64,000 bases of DNA, from the NCBI GenBank assembly GCA_026984795.1, contig JALSRK010000053.1, forward strand, positions 1 through 64,000. The letters are read 5' to 3'. Positions 1-8,518 of the stretch are shown piece after piece. The position numbers and the translations under genes are program-made. How positions within the stretch are numbered: position 1 is the first letter of the stretch; each line of letters begins with the position of its first letter. The notes under the pieces are model-generated. The model was given only the letters and a program-made list of their open reading frames with translations. It was not told where the DNA came from and ran no database searches. Source of the DNA: Solibacteraceae bacterium. Its GTDB lineage: Bacteria; Acidobacteriota; Terriglobia; Bryobacterales; Bryobacteraceae.

Positions 1-819
1 GTAGATCTGGCCTTTGACGCGGGGGAAGGGCTCGCCGTGGTCGGAGGTGACGAGGATCAAGGTGTTGTCGAGCTCGCCGATCTCTTCGAGCTTGCGGATG
101 GCGCGGCCGAGGTGCGTGTCGAACCACTCGACTTCGACGGCGTAGTCGAGGAAGTCGCTGCGGATGAGGTCGCTGTCGGGATAGTAGGCGGGCAGCTTGA
201 CCTGGTGCAAGTCCTTGCCCTCGCGGCGGCCGGCGCCTTCTTCGTAGGCGCGGTGGGGCTCATGGGTGCCGAGCCAGAAGCAGAAGGGTTTGCCCTTGGG
301 GCGGGCGGCGAGGAAGTCCTCGAAGTTGCCGGCATAGTCTTTCGGTGAGATGCCGCGGTGCGGCGGCCGGAGTTTGCGGGAGTTGAACTCGGGACCGGCG
401 GGATTGCGGTCGCGGCCCCCGGCGCGCCAGTCACCGGGCGCCCAGCCCTTGCCGGTGTAGCCGACGAAGTAGCCGGCCTGTTCCAGCAAGTCGGGGAAGG
501 TGGGGAATTCGCCGGGGAAGATGCTGAAATGATCGACGGCCTCCTTGAGCTGCCAGGTGTTGCGGCCGGTGAGCATGGTGGCCCGGGAGGGGCTGCATTT
601 GGGGTTGGAGGTATAGGCATTTGTAAAAAGTACGCCTTCGCGGGCGATGCGGTCGAAGGAGGGGGTCTTCAGCCATGGGGTGCCGAAGACGGAACCGTGG
701 CCATAGCCCCAGTCGTCGGCGATGACGAACAAGATGTTGGGCCGATCCGCGGCGGTGAGCAGTCCGGACGAAAGGAGCGATGCAAGCAGCAGCGTGGCGA
801 TTCGATGTTGAGCTTTCAC
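1..819 (-). CDS. Sulfatase, secreted, 3' end outside the window
   Basis: Formylglycine-dependent sulfatase that hydrolyses sulfate esters, probably on a glycan, outside the cytoplasm. Translating the minus strand from GTG at 819 gives an N-terminal signal peptide, then the metal-binding IADDWGYG segment (Asp35, Asp36) and the CSPSR motif, whose Cys75 is the residue converted to formylglycine in this family. A later TSDHGEP motif supplies further active-site residues. A purine-rich GAGGAAGAGG stretch just upstream supports the GTG start. About 273 codons are visible with no stop, so the C-terminal half lies beyond base 1. It is divergent from the TIGR03437 gene at 1044. Substrate is unknown. 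Confidence 0.9.
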   Translation of the reverse strand, partial: MKAQHRIATLLLASLLSSGLLTAADRPNILFVIADDWGYGHGSVFGTPWLKTPSFDRIAREGVLFTNAYTSNPKCSPSRATMLTGRNTWQLKEAVDHFSIFPGEFPTFPDLLEQAGYFVGYTGKGWAPGDWRAGGRDRNPAGPEFNSRKLRPPHRGISPKDYAGNFEDFLAARPKGKPFCFWLGTHEPHRAYEEGAGRREGKDLHQVKLPAYYPDSDLIRSDFLDYAVEVEWFDTHLGRAIRKLEEIGELDNTLILVTSDHGEPFPRVKGQIY

Positions 820-1043
820 TGGGCCTCTTCCTCGCGCTGGATTGGAGTGGACCTCTCTAATGTACATCTGCAGGAGGCTCGCCCGGCGGACGGCCTTCGG
901 TTGGGGAAGCCGGGGGTCAGAAGCCACGGCGCCGGCGGCAGGTTTTCCACAGGCAACGGAGTGGTTTGCATTTGGCCGGGTTGGTGGTAGACTGAATTTT
1001 GCACGTCCCGCGTCTTCGCCAAATCCCCAACAATGAGGTTGCA

Positions 1044-4000
1044 ATGAGTGTCAGAGTGAAGTTTCTGACTGTCTTTCTAGCGCTGGTCTGCACGTTGCCC
1101 TTGTTCGGCGGCAACATCTTTCTTTTGCCGGACGGCACGACGGAAACGGCCGTCTATGTCTACACGCCGGATCCAGTGTCGGCGGCCGGTTCCTACACGC
1201 CGGGGGCTGCCCGAGTCGTAAGCATCGACGCGGCCCCGGACGGTTCGAAGTATTACACCGTGGCGAACACCGCCATGGACACGGTGGTGACGACCGACGG
1301 CACCTTCACGGTGGTGTCGCGGAGCGGGCAGTGGAACAGCCCCGGGCGTGATGGAGTCTTGACCCCGGACGGCCGCTATTTCCTGGCTCTGGCGGGCATT
1401 CTCCGGGTGATCGATACGGCCACCGGCAACGAAGTGGGTACGGCGTCGGTGGGATCCAGCCCGGGAAGCGTGGCGGTGAGCATCGATTCGCGGTACGCGC
1501 TGGTTCTGAGTTCGAACTCCCAGCGGCTGTACAAAGTGGACCTGGCGACGTTCGCGGTGACGGGGGAGATGCAGGTCGGCGGCAGTTCCACGGCGGTGGC
1601 GGCCGGGCCGAACGGCTACTTCTATGTCAGCGCCCAGAACCGGATCCTGGTGATCGACGGGGGAACGCTGGAGGAAGTGGGGCGTATTTCGATCAACGGC
1701 ACGCCGAACAAGCTGTACTTCACGCCGGACGGCGGCTATGGGGTCGCCACGAATACGCAGCCGGCGACGAATGTTTCATGCTGGATCTTCGACTTGAGCA
1801 ACAACAGCATCGCGGCTATCGTGCCGACGCTGTATCTGGGAGGGCTCACACCGATCCGGATGGAGCCGCGGGTGGAGGTAGTTTCGAACGGCAGGTTCTT
1901 CATGACCTCCACCCAATCGAAGGTCATCTATGAGGTGACGATCCCGGACGGGAATCTGAGCCTGTACGAGCCTGCCGGGGCCGGGGGGCTGCCGGACGAC
2001 GTGCGGGCGATCGTAAAGTCATCGGAGATGCCCGAGGCCCGCTACCTCTTCTACCTGAACGGGCAAGCGCTGTCGCGGTCGGCGCTGGCTACGGACACGC
2101 TGAGCGGGTCGCCCCTGGCGACGCCGTACGTGGGCTCCGGGCTGATGTACGCCGGACCGTCGTCGATGGGCGTGCCGGTGTCGGCGATCCGGTACAACGA
2201 CAACCAGACGATTCCGCCCGAGAGCGGGCCTTTCCGCCCGATCGTCGTGCGGGCGCTGGACGCCAACGGGATTCCGGTATACAACGCCACGGTGGATTTT
2301 GCCGTTCCCAACGGCGTGACGGTGATCGATCCGATGGACCGGACGAACCGGGACGGCCTCGCGATGGCGGTGATCGATCCTGGCGCCCAGGTAGGGCCGA
2401 TACCGGTGACGGTGACGATCGGCGGGACGCTGACAGCGATGTTCAATCTCCAGGTCGGCGGCGGGGGAGGCCCCGGCGGGGGCGGACTTCAGATCTTCTC
2501 CGGCCAAGGGCAGCTCGTGGGCGACCAGTACGGATTCCTTCTGGACCCGCTGACGGTACAGATTACGGATCCGCAGGGCAACCCGGTGAGCGGGGCCACG
2601 GTGAGCTGGACGATCACGTCAGGACCGGGGTTCCTGAGCGCAACCAGCAGCGAAACGGGAGTGGACGGGAAAGCTTCCATCGATTTCTTCCCGGACCTGA
2701 TCGATCCGGGTAGATCGTTCGAGCAGTCGATCATTACTGCCAGCTGGGAAGGCGAGAGCGTTGACTTCTATCTAAGCGTGTACCGAGTTCTGCGTCTGGA
2801 CGGGCAGTTCGAGGCTCCGCCGCAAGTGGACCTGCGGCGTCCGACGCTCGCCGATCCCGAGATCGTCGGGCGGATCGGGGAGGTCCAGGAAGCCGCTGTC
2901 GAACTCTGGGTCGGGGCGGCCGCCGGAACGGGCGGCGGCGGCGCGATCCCGAACGTCGCGGTCACGGTGGACACAGGCTTCGAACCTGACGAGGGTCCTT
3001 ACGTAGAGTGCCAGGGCAAGTTCGCCTTGACCGGAGAGGACGGCGTGGCGCGGTGCAACATGGTCTTCGGCGGCCAGCCCGGAACGACCGGCCTGACCAT
3101 CCACGTGGGCGGCAAGTTCGTCATGTTCCCGAACTTCACGGTCACCGTACTACCCGGGGAGCCGGCGGCGGTGGCGCCGATTCAGGGCGACGGCCAGGCC
3201 GGCGATCCGGGGGCGGCGCTCCCGCTGCCATTGATCGCGGAAATCCGGGACGCGGCTGGAAACCCGTTAGCGGGTCAGGCGGTGAACTGGGAGGTGCTGC
3301 CGCAGGGGGCGGCCACGCTGAGCAATGTGGAGACAACGACGAATGCCGGCGGGCGGGTCTCGGCCCGCGTGACGCTGGGGAACACGCCCGGCACCGTCCA
3401 GGTGCGGGTGAGCTCCGGCGCCGCCTCTTACACCTTCAACTTGACGGTGAACGTGACGGTCAGCCAGTTGCGGATGGTCTCGGGCGACAACCAGCTCGTG
3501 GTGATCGGTGAGACGTTCCCGCAGCCCCTGGTGGTGGAGCTGCTCGACGAGAACGGCGAAGGGGTGCCCGGCCAGGAGGTTTCCTTCGCGGTCACCAGCG
3601 GTTCGGCATCGCTTTCGTCGGGGACGGCGACCACGGACGGCAACGGGCGCGCCTCGGTGACGGTCACGGCGGGCGGCACGCCGGGGGCGATCACCGTGGA
3701 GGCGCGCTATGGCGGCCTGCCGCCGGTGGTCTTCCACCTGAACTCACGGGTGCCGGGACCGGCGCTGAGTCCCAACAGCTTCGTGAACGGGGCCAGCGGG
3801 CAGCCGGGTATCGTCCCGGGGTCGGTAGTGAAGATCATCGGGCCGGGCCTGGCGCCGGGCGTCGAGAACTGCGTGGTGCCGTATGCTCCGGTGGGCGGGC
3901 TGCCGCTGGAGCTGGCCGGGGTGCAGGTGTTCTTCGGGCCGGACGCTTCGCCGATTCCGGCGCCGATCTACTACGTGTGCAACAGGAACGGCGAGGAGTC

Positions 4001-4505
4001 GGTGGCGATCCAGGCTCCGTGGGAGCTGACGCCGGGAACGGTGCGGGCGAAGGTGATGGTGAACAGCGGTGAGACGGTGGTCGAGAACATTCCGGTGTTC
4101 GCGGTCCAGCCCGGCCTGTTCGAGACCGTGGCCCCCAGCGGCTTGCGCCACGCGGTGGTGATGCGACCGGACGGCAGCTTCGTCTCACCGGAGAACCCGG
4201 CGGAGCGGGGCGAGATCCTGGCGCTGTTCGCCACGGGCCTCGGACCGGTCTCGCCGCCGTCGAGCACGAACGCGGCCGGCCTGCCGGGCCAGCAAGTGCA
4301 GGCGGACCTGGTGGTGGGCGTGAACAATGCGGGCACTCGGGTGATCGGCGGGGAGTACGCCGTCAACATGATCGGCGTCTACGTGGTGTACTTCGAGCTG
4401 CCGCAGAACACCACCCCCGGCCCGAACCGGCCGTTCGCGCTGGCGGTCAGGACCGCGGACAACCAGTTGATCTTCGCCAACGGCTCGGCGATCTTCATCC
4501 GTTAG
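1044..4505 (+). CDS. Secreted beta-propeller / Ig-repeat protein with TIGR03437 C-terminus
   Basis: A 1153-residue extracellular protein of unknown function. The ATG at 1044 is preferred over an in-frame start at 999 because it follows GAGG at 1035-1038 and begins a clean signal peptide (MSVRVKFLTVFLALVC). Residues of about 60-330 look like YVTN/WD-type beta-propeller blades (repeated 'VIDTATGNEVG', 'VIDGGTLEEVG'). At least four bacterial Ig-like (Big_1) units follow, near residues 400-480, 500-590, 725-810 and 825-900, each with a 'D..GNPV.G..V.W' pattern. The last 240 residues, from 'NSFVNGASGQPGIVPGS', match the TIGR03437 domain first described from Solibacter. Probably an adhesin or surface scaffold; that role is inference. 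Confidence 0.88.
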   Translation: MSVRVKFLTVFLALVCTLPLFGGNIFLLPDGTTETAVYVYTPDPVSAAGSYTPGAARVVSIDAAPDGSKYYTVANTAMDTVVTTDGTFTVVSRSGQWNSPGRDGVLTPDGRYFLALAGILRVIDTATGNEVGTASVGSSPGSVAVSIDSRYALVLSSNSQRLYKVDLATFAVTGEMQVGGSSTAVAAGPNGYFYVSAQNRILVIDGGTLEEVGRISINGTPNKLYFTPDGGYGVATNTQPATNVSCWIFDLSNNSIAAIVPTLYLGGLTPIRMEPRVEVVSNGRFFMTSTQSKVIYEVTIPDGNLSLYEPAGAGGLPDDVRAIVKSSEMPEARYLFYLNGQALSRSALATDTLSGSPLATPYVGSGLMYAGPSSMGVPVSAIRYNDNQTIPPESGPFRPIVVRALDANGIPVYNATVDFAVPNGVTVIDPMDRTNRDGLAMAVIDPGAQVGPIPVTVTIGGTLTAMFNLQVGGGGGPGGGGLQIFSGQGQLVGDQYGFLLDPLTVQITDPQGNPVSGATVSWTITSGPGFLSATSSETGVDGKASIDFFPDLIDPGRSFEQSIITASWEGESVDFYLSVYRVLRLDGQFEAPPQVDLRRPTLADPEIVGRIGEVQEAAVELWVGAAAGTGGGGAIPNVAVTVDTGFEPDEGPYVECQGKFALTGEDGVARCNMVFGGQPGTTGLTIHVGGKFVMFPNFTVTVLPGEPAAVAPIQGDGQAGDPGAALPLPLIAEIRDAAGNPLAGQAVNWEVLPQGAATLSNVETTTNAGGRVSARVTLGNTPGTVQVRVSSGAASYTFNLTVNVTVSQLRMVSGDNQLVVIGETFPQPLVVELLDENGEGVPGQEVSFAVTSGSASLSSGTATTDGNGRASVTVTAGGTPGAITVEARYGGLPPVVFHLNSRVPGPALSPNSFVNGASGQPGIVPGSVVKIIGPGLAPGVENCVVPYAPVGGLPLELAGVQVFFGPDASPIPAPIYYVCNRNGEESVAIQAPWELTPGTVRAKVMVNSGETVVENIPVFAVQPGLFETVAPSGLRHAVVMRPDGSFVSPENPAERGEILALFATGLGPVSPPSSTNAAGLPGQQVQADLVVGVNNAGTRVIGGEYAVNMIGVYVVYFELPQNTTPGPNRPFALAVRTADNQLIFANGSAIFIR

Positions 4506-4531
4506 CCGGAGGCGGAGCACGATTCCCAGAG

Positions 4532-4560
4532 AGGGCGGGTCTGCGGGCCCGCCCTTTTTG
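4532..4560 (+). terminator. Rho-independent terminator
   Basis: AGGGCGGG (4532-4539) pairs perfectly with CCCGCCCT (4548-4555) across an 8-base loop, followed by a T run. It lies 26 bases after the stop of the TIGR03437 gene and separates it from the convergent fucosidase. Confidence 0.85.
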
Positions 4561-4594
4561 TTTCTGCGCGCCGGCGGGAGCGGGGATCGTCCGC

Positions 4595-6343
4595 TTAGTC
4601 AGCCACGGGCTTCAAGATCACTTTCTCGAGCGTCATGGCCGGCGAGCCCTTGGCCTGGGCTTTCACCTGAATCTTCTGTTCGCCGGCGGCGAGGTTCAGG
4701 ACGCCGACGCGGTGAGGTTTGAAGACCCATTCGTTGCCGGTGGCCTGGACCTTGGCGGAAAGCTTTGCGGCGCCGGCGATCACCTCGAAGGGGGTCCCGG
4801 CGTGACGGCGTCCGGAACCGTAGACCAGGGTAACCTCGTAGCGGCCGGCTTTGGGGATCTTCACCGTCCAGGCAGGCACGTCGTCGGGCCGCGTCCAATG
4901 AGTGATGAAGACGTGGCCGAGGGCGTTCTCCTTCTTGGCTTCCTGCTCGAAGCGGGTCTCGATCTCGGCGGAGGCGGCGTTGAGAGTGAGGATGCCTTGT
5001 TTGTCTCCGGTGATGACGTACGGCTCGACGGCCGGGGGGCCGTCGAGGACCAGGACGACGACGGAGGCGATCTCGTCCGGCGGTTCCGGCGGCAGCGAGA
5101 CGTAGACGTCGAAGTTGTCGCGGCGCACTTTGAGCTTCTTCGCCGGGTCGGCGAGCAAGTAGGCGGAATGGACCAGGTTCTTGACCCCCGGCACGAACAG
5201 CTCGCCCGAGGCCGGCCACTGGAAGACATGCAGGTAGAGCTTGTTGTCCTTGACGGTGGCGCGGCCGAAGAAGGGGAGACGGCGGAAGGGGCTGGCGGTG
5301 GTGGCGTAGATGGATTCCGAGTTCACCTTCATCCAGGCGCCGATGGCGTTCAAGCGGGTGACGAACTCGTCCTGGATGCGGCCGTCGGGCATGGGGCCGA
5401 CGTTGAGCAGCAGGTTGCCGCCCTTGCTGACGACCTCGATGAGCATCCGGATGAGGTCGCGGATGGTCTTGAACTCGGTCTCGTACTTGTTGTAGCCCCA
5501 GGAGTCGTTGTTGATGGTGACGCAGGCCTCCCAGAGGATGGGCTTGCCGTCGGGGCTGCGGAGCCCGGTGGCGGGGACGTACTGCTCAGGGGTGCCGAAG
5601 TCGGCGGGGCTGCCGGGGCGGCGCTCGAAGAGCCGGTCGTTGATCAGGGTGTTGGGCGAGAGCGAGCGAATGAAGTTGTAGACTTCCATTTCTTTGTTGG
5701 TCTTGCTCAGGGTGTGTTCCCACTCGCCGTCGAACCACATGACGGCGACCGGGCCGTACCCGGTAAGCAGCTCGCGGATCTGGGCCTTCATGAACTCGAT
5801 GTAGCGCAGCAGATTGCCGCCTTCGTTGGGGTGGGGGGACTCCCACGCGCGGCGGGGGCGGTAGTCGGGGTGATGCCAGTCCATGATCGAGTAGTAGTAG
5901 CCGAGCCGCATGCCTTTCCAGCGGCAGGCGTTGGCGAGCAGTTTCAGCGGGTCGCCCGGATAGGGGGTGATCTCCATGTCGTAGTGGGAAACCCTGGAGC
6001 GGTAGATGGAGAAACCGTCGTGGTGCTTGGAGGTGATGACGATGTAGCGGGCGCCGGCGTTCTTGGCCAGGTCCACCCAGGCGTTGGGGTCGTAGTTCAC
6101 CGGATTGAAGCGCCGGGCGTACTTGTCGTATTCGGCCTGGGGGATCTGGAAGATGTTGCGGGCCCACTCGTGGCGGCCGATGACGGCGTAGGGCCCCCAG
6201 TGGATGAACATGCCGAACTTGGCCTCGCGGAACCAGCGGGTGCGCGCTTCGCCCCGGAGGGGCGGCTCGATGACGGAGGTCTGGGAGAAGGCGGCCGCGG
6301 CGGCGGCAAGGCTCAGGGCGGTGACGAAAAGCGTCTTTTTCAT
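4595..6343 (-). CDS. Alpha-L-fucosidase, GH29, secreted
   Basis: Retaining alpha-L-fucosidase that removes terminal fucose from glycans in the periplasm or outside the cell. 582 residues, starting with a signal peptide (MKKTLFVTALSLAAAAAAF). GH29 hallmarks are FGMFIHWGPYAV (about residues 43-54), TSKHHDGF, and VMWFDGEW, whose Asp205 is the expected nucleophile. A C-terminal beta-rich region from about residue 480 resembles a carbohydrate-binding module. There is no clear Shine-Dalgarno; a TAGAAT -10-like hexamer sits at 6358-6363, so the 5' leader would be very short. Convergent with the TIGR03437 gene, divergent from nuoA. With the two sulfatases in the window it points to fucosylated, sulfated polysaccharides. 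Confidence 0.95.
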   Translation of the reverse strand: MKKTLFVTALSLAAAAAAFSQTSVIEPPLRGEARTRWFREAKFGMFIHWGPYAVIGRHEWARNIFQIPQAEYDKYARRFNPVNYDPNAWVDLAKNAGARYIVITSKHHDGFSIYRSRVSHYDMEITPYPGDPLKLLANACRWKGMRLGYYYSIMDWHHPDYRPRRAWESPHPNEGGNLLRYIEFMKAQIRELLTGYGPVAVMWFDGEWEHTLSKTNKEMEVYNFIRSLSPNTLINDRLFERRPGSPADFGTPEQYVPATGLRSPDGKPILWEACVTINNDSWGYNKYETEFKTIRDLIRMLIEVVSKGGNLLLNVGPMPDGRIQDEFVTRLNAIGAWMKVNSESIYATTASPFRRLPFFGRATVKDNKLYLHVFQWPASGELFVPGVKNLVHSAYLLADPAKKLKVRRDNFDVYVSLPPEPPDEIASVVVLVLDGPPAVEPYVITGDKQGILTLNAASAEIETRFEQEAKKENALGHVFITHWTRPDDVPAWTVKIPKAGRYEVTLVYGSGRRHAGTPFEVIAGAAKLSAKVQATGNEWVFKPHRVGVLNLAAGEQKIQVKAQAKGSPAMTLEKVILKPVAD

Positions 6344-6429
6344 GGCTGTTTGGGATCATTCTAGTGGAATGCAGAGGGATGGCGGGCCGGGGCATCGGAG
6401 CGCGGCGCCGGAGCGCAAACGCCGCTTGA

Positions 6430-6435
6430 TATACT
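6430..6435 (+). promoter_or_regulatory. -10 element of nuoA, possibly leaderless
   Basis: TATACT preceded by TG in extended -10 position (TTGATATACT). The last base is 7 bases before the A of the nuoA ATG at 6442, so transcription would begin at or next to the start codon. No ribosome binding site precedes that ATG. Confidence 0.45.
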
Positions 6436-6441
6436 GTTTCC

Positions 6442-6801
6442 ATGCCGGAAGGCTATCTGCCGTTCTTCATCTTCGCTGCCTTGGCGATTGCGTTCGTGCT
6501 GTTCCTGCTGCTGCTCGCCAAGCTGCTGCGCCCGGCTCCACCGCCGACGCCGGTGAAGCTCGACGCATACGAATGCGGCATCAAGGCGATGAGCGACGCC
6601 CGGGGCAGGTACGCGGTGCGCTATTACATCATCGCGATCCTGTTCGTCGTTTTCGACGTGGAGACGATCTTCCTGTTCCCGTGGGCGGTGCGCTATCACC
6701 AGCTCGGCTGGTTCGGCGTAGCGGAGGTGGCGGTCTTCCTGGCGATCCTCATGGTGGGATACGTCTGGGCATACAAAAAAGGCGCACTCGAATGGGTTTG
6801 A
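6442..6801 (+). CDS. nuoA: NADH-quinone oxidoreductase subunit A, stand-alone
   Basis: Membrane subunit A (119 residues) of respiratory complex I. Three transmembrane helices are visible (residues about 7-30, 60-80, 90-110). The family signature loop DAYECGIKAM lies between helices 1 and 2, and FDVETIFLFPWAV follows. NuoA normally heads a nuoA-N operon; here no other complex I subunit follows and the gene instead overlaps the start of a secreted TIGR03437 protein by 10 bases. The remaining subunits must be elsewhere, or this is a second copy. The start has no Shine-Dalgarno and may be leaderless. Confidence 0.93.
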   Translation: MPEGYLPFFIFAALAIAFVLFLLLLAKLLRPAPPPTPVKLDAYECGIKAMSDARGRYAVRYYIIAILFVVFDVETIFLFPWAVRYHQLGWFGVAEVAVFLAILMVGYVWAYKKGALEWV

Positions 6802-8516
6802 ACCTTTCCCGTCTGTTTTTTCCCGGCTTCTCGTTCGCGTTGGCTGGTGCTATCTGTCTACACGCAGCGCCGAAACTGCGGCTGTCGGACACAGTGGTGG
6901 GGCCGTTGTCGATCGCCGTGGGCGAGAACGGTCCGCAACAGGTGGTCGAAGCTTACAACGCCGGCGACGGCGCGCTGAACTTGACCGTATCGGCGGTCGA
7001 GGAATGGCTTGGCGCGGAAGTGGGCGCCCAGCGGCCGTGCACGACACGGCAGGGCACGTGCATCCCGATCGGGATCACGCTGAACACGGCGGGCTTGGAG
7101 CGCGGCCGGTACACGGGCTTCGTCGAGGTGGTGGACCCGGACGCCGTGGACGCGCCCCAGACGATCGCCGTCACCGTGCAGATGGGCGGCGGGGTGCCGG
7201 ACCGGGTGGACTTCGCCATACCGCCGAACGGCGCCGACAGCGTGCGGTTCGAGACCAACAGCCCATTGACCTACCAGGTGGAGACCAACAACGGCGGCAA
7301 CTGGCTATCGCTAGGCCTGGACGGAGCCGGGACGTTCGACTTCGTGATTCCGTACAAGCTGACGGCCCGGCACAACAACCTGCCGCAGGGGCTCTACACG
7401 GGCCGCGTACGGATCACCAACTCCGCCTTTGCGCCGGACATCAAGGACGTGCCGGTGACGATGCGGATCACCACCCAGCCGATCGGCAAGCCGAGCGCCG
7501 AGGAGCTGCGTTTCCGCCTGGCGCAGGATACGGCGGCGGCCCAGCAGTTCCTGGTGCTACAGAACCTGGGGCAGGGGGCGCTGGCGATCCGCAACGTCAC
7601 TGTCGCGACGGACGGCGGCGGCGAGTGGCTGACGGCCGAGGCGTTGCCGGATACCCTGCTGGTGAGGCTCACGGCGGATCCGGCGGGGCTGGAGCCGGGA
7701 CTCTACCAGGCTACGGTGACGGTGGAGACGAACGCGGTGAACTCGCCGCACGAAGCGCGGGTCCACCTGACGGTGGTGGCGCAGGGGCCGCCCATCGCCA
7801 GTTTCGGCGGGGTGGTGAACAACGCGACGTTCGCGGCCGGCGATCCGATTCCTCAGGGCGGGATCGCGGCGGTGTTTGGAGAGCAGCTTTCCTTCGAGGG
7901 GCCCACGGAGGGGACCGAGCTGCCGCTGGTGAAGGAGCTGGGGGGAGCGAAGGTGTTCGTGAACGGCCAGCAGGCGCCGCTGTATTTCTCCTCCTACGGG
8001 CAGATCAACTTCCAGATGCCGTACGAGACGCCGGCGGGTGAGGTCCGGGTGCAGGTGGTTCGGGCAGACCAGACGGGGAATACCGTCTCGGTCCATGTGG
8101 TGCAGCGGAACCCGCGGATTCTGAGGTTCCTCGGCAACTACGCCATTGCGGTGAACCAGGACGGCACGTTCCCGGTGCCGCCGACGCCGGGCATTCCGTC
8201 GCGCCGGGCCCGGCCGGGGGACGTGCTGGTGATCTATGCCATCGGTTTCGGCCAGACCCAGCCGCCGGTGGCCAGCGGCGAGGCGGCTCCGGCGGATCCG
8301 CTGGCGTGGATCCGGCCGCTGCCGACGGTCTATTTCGGCGGCGGGCTGTTGCCGGTGCCGGCGACACCGATCTTCGTCGGGCTGACGCCGACGTTCGTGG
8401 GACTGTATCAGATCAACGTGCAGATTCCGCCGAACGCGCCGAAGGGTGACCACGTGCCGCTGCAGATCGAGGGCCCTGGCTACAAGAGCAACCAGGTCGA
8501 GATCGCCATCGAATAG
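6792..8516 (+). CDS. Secreted TIGR03437-domain protein, coupled to nuoA
   Basis: 574-residue exported protein of unknown function. ATG at 6792 lies inside the nuoA 3' end (10-base overlap), which suggests translational coupling. It begins with a signal peptide (MGLNLSRLFFPGFSFALAG). The N-terminal 330 residues hold three related Ig-like units, each ending like 'LEPGLYQATVTV' or 'LPQGLYTGRVRI', a BACON-type pattern. Residues from about 335 ('ASFGGVVNNATFAAGDPIPQGG') to the end form a TIGR03437 domain, the second in this window. The open frame continues upstream to 6204, but that part is a shadow of nuoA and the fucosidase. Confidence 0.88.
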   Translation: MGLNLSRLFFPGFSFALAGAICLHAAPKLRLSDTVVGPLSIAVGENGPQQVVEAYNAGDGALNLTVSAVEEWLGAEVGAQRPCTTRQGTCIPIGITLNTAGLERGRYTGFVEVVDPDAVDAPQTIAVTVQMGGGVPDRVDFAIPPNGADSVRFETNSPLTYQVETNNGGNWLSLGLDGAGTFDFVIPYKLTARHNNLPQGLYTGRVRITNSAFAPDIKDVPVTMRITTQPIGKPSAEELRFRLAQDTAAAQQFLVLQNLGQGALAIRNVTVATDGGGEWLTAEALPDTLLVRLTADPAGLEPGLYQATVTVETNAVNSPHEARVHLTVVAQGPPIASFGGVVNNATFAAGDPIPQGGIAAVFGEQLSFEGPTEGTELPLVKELGGAKVFVNGQQAPLYFSSYGQINFQMPYETPAGEVRVQVVRADQTGNTVSVHVVQRNPRILRFLGNYAIAVNQDGTFPVPPTPGIPSRRARPGDVLVIYAIGFGQTQPPVASGEAAPADPLAWIRPLPTVYFGGGLLPVPATPIFVGLTPTFVGLYQINVQIPPNAPKGDHVPLQIEGPGYKSNQVEIAIE

Positions 8517-8518
8517 GG

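Noticed and set aside
4712-6364. Plus-strand open frame of 550 codons over the fucosidase
   Set aside because: Pure shadow: the opposite strand encodes GH29 with signal peptide and catalytic motifs.
6204-6791. In-frame N-terminal extension of the second TIGR03437 protein
   Set aside because: This stretch overlaps the fucosidase start and all of nuoA; a signal peptide begins exactly at ATG 6792.
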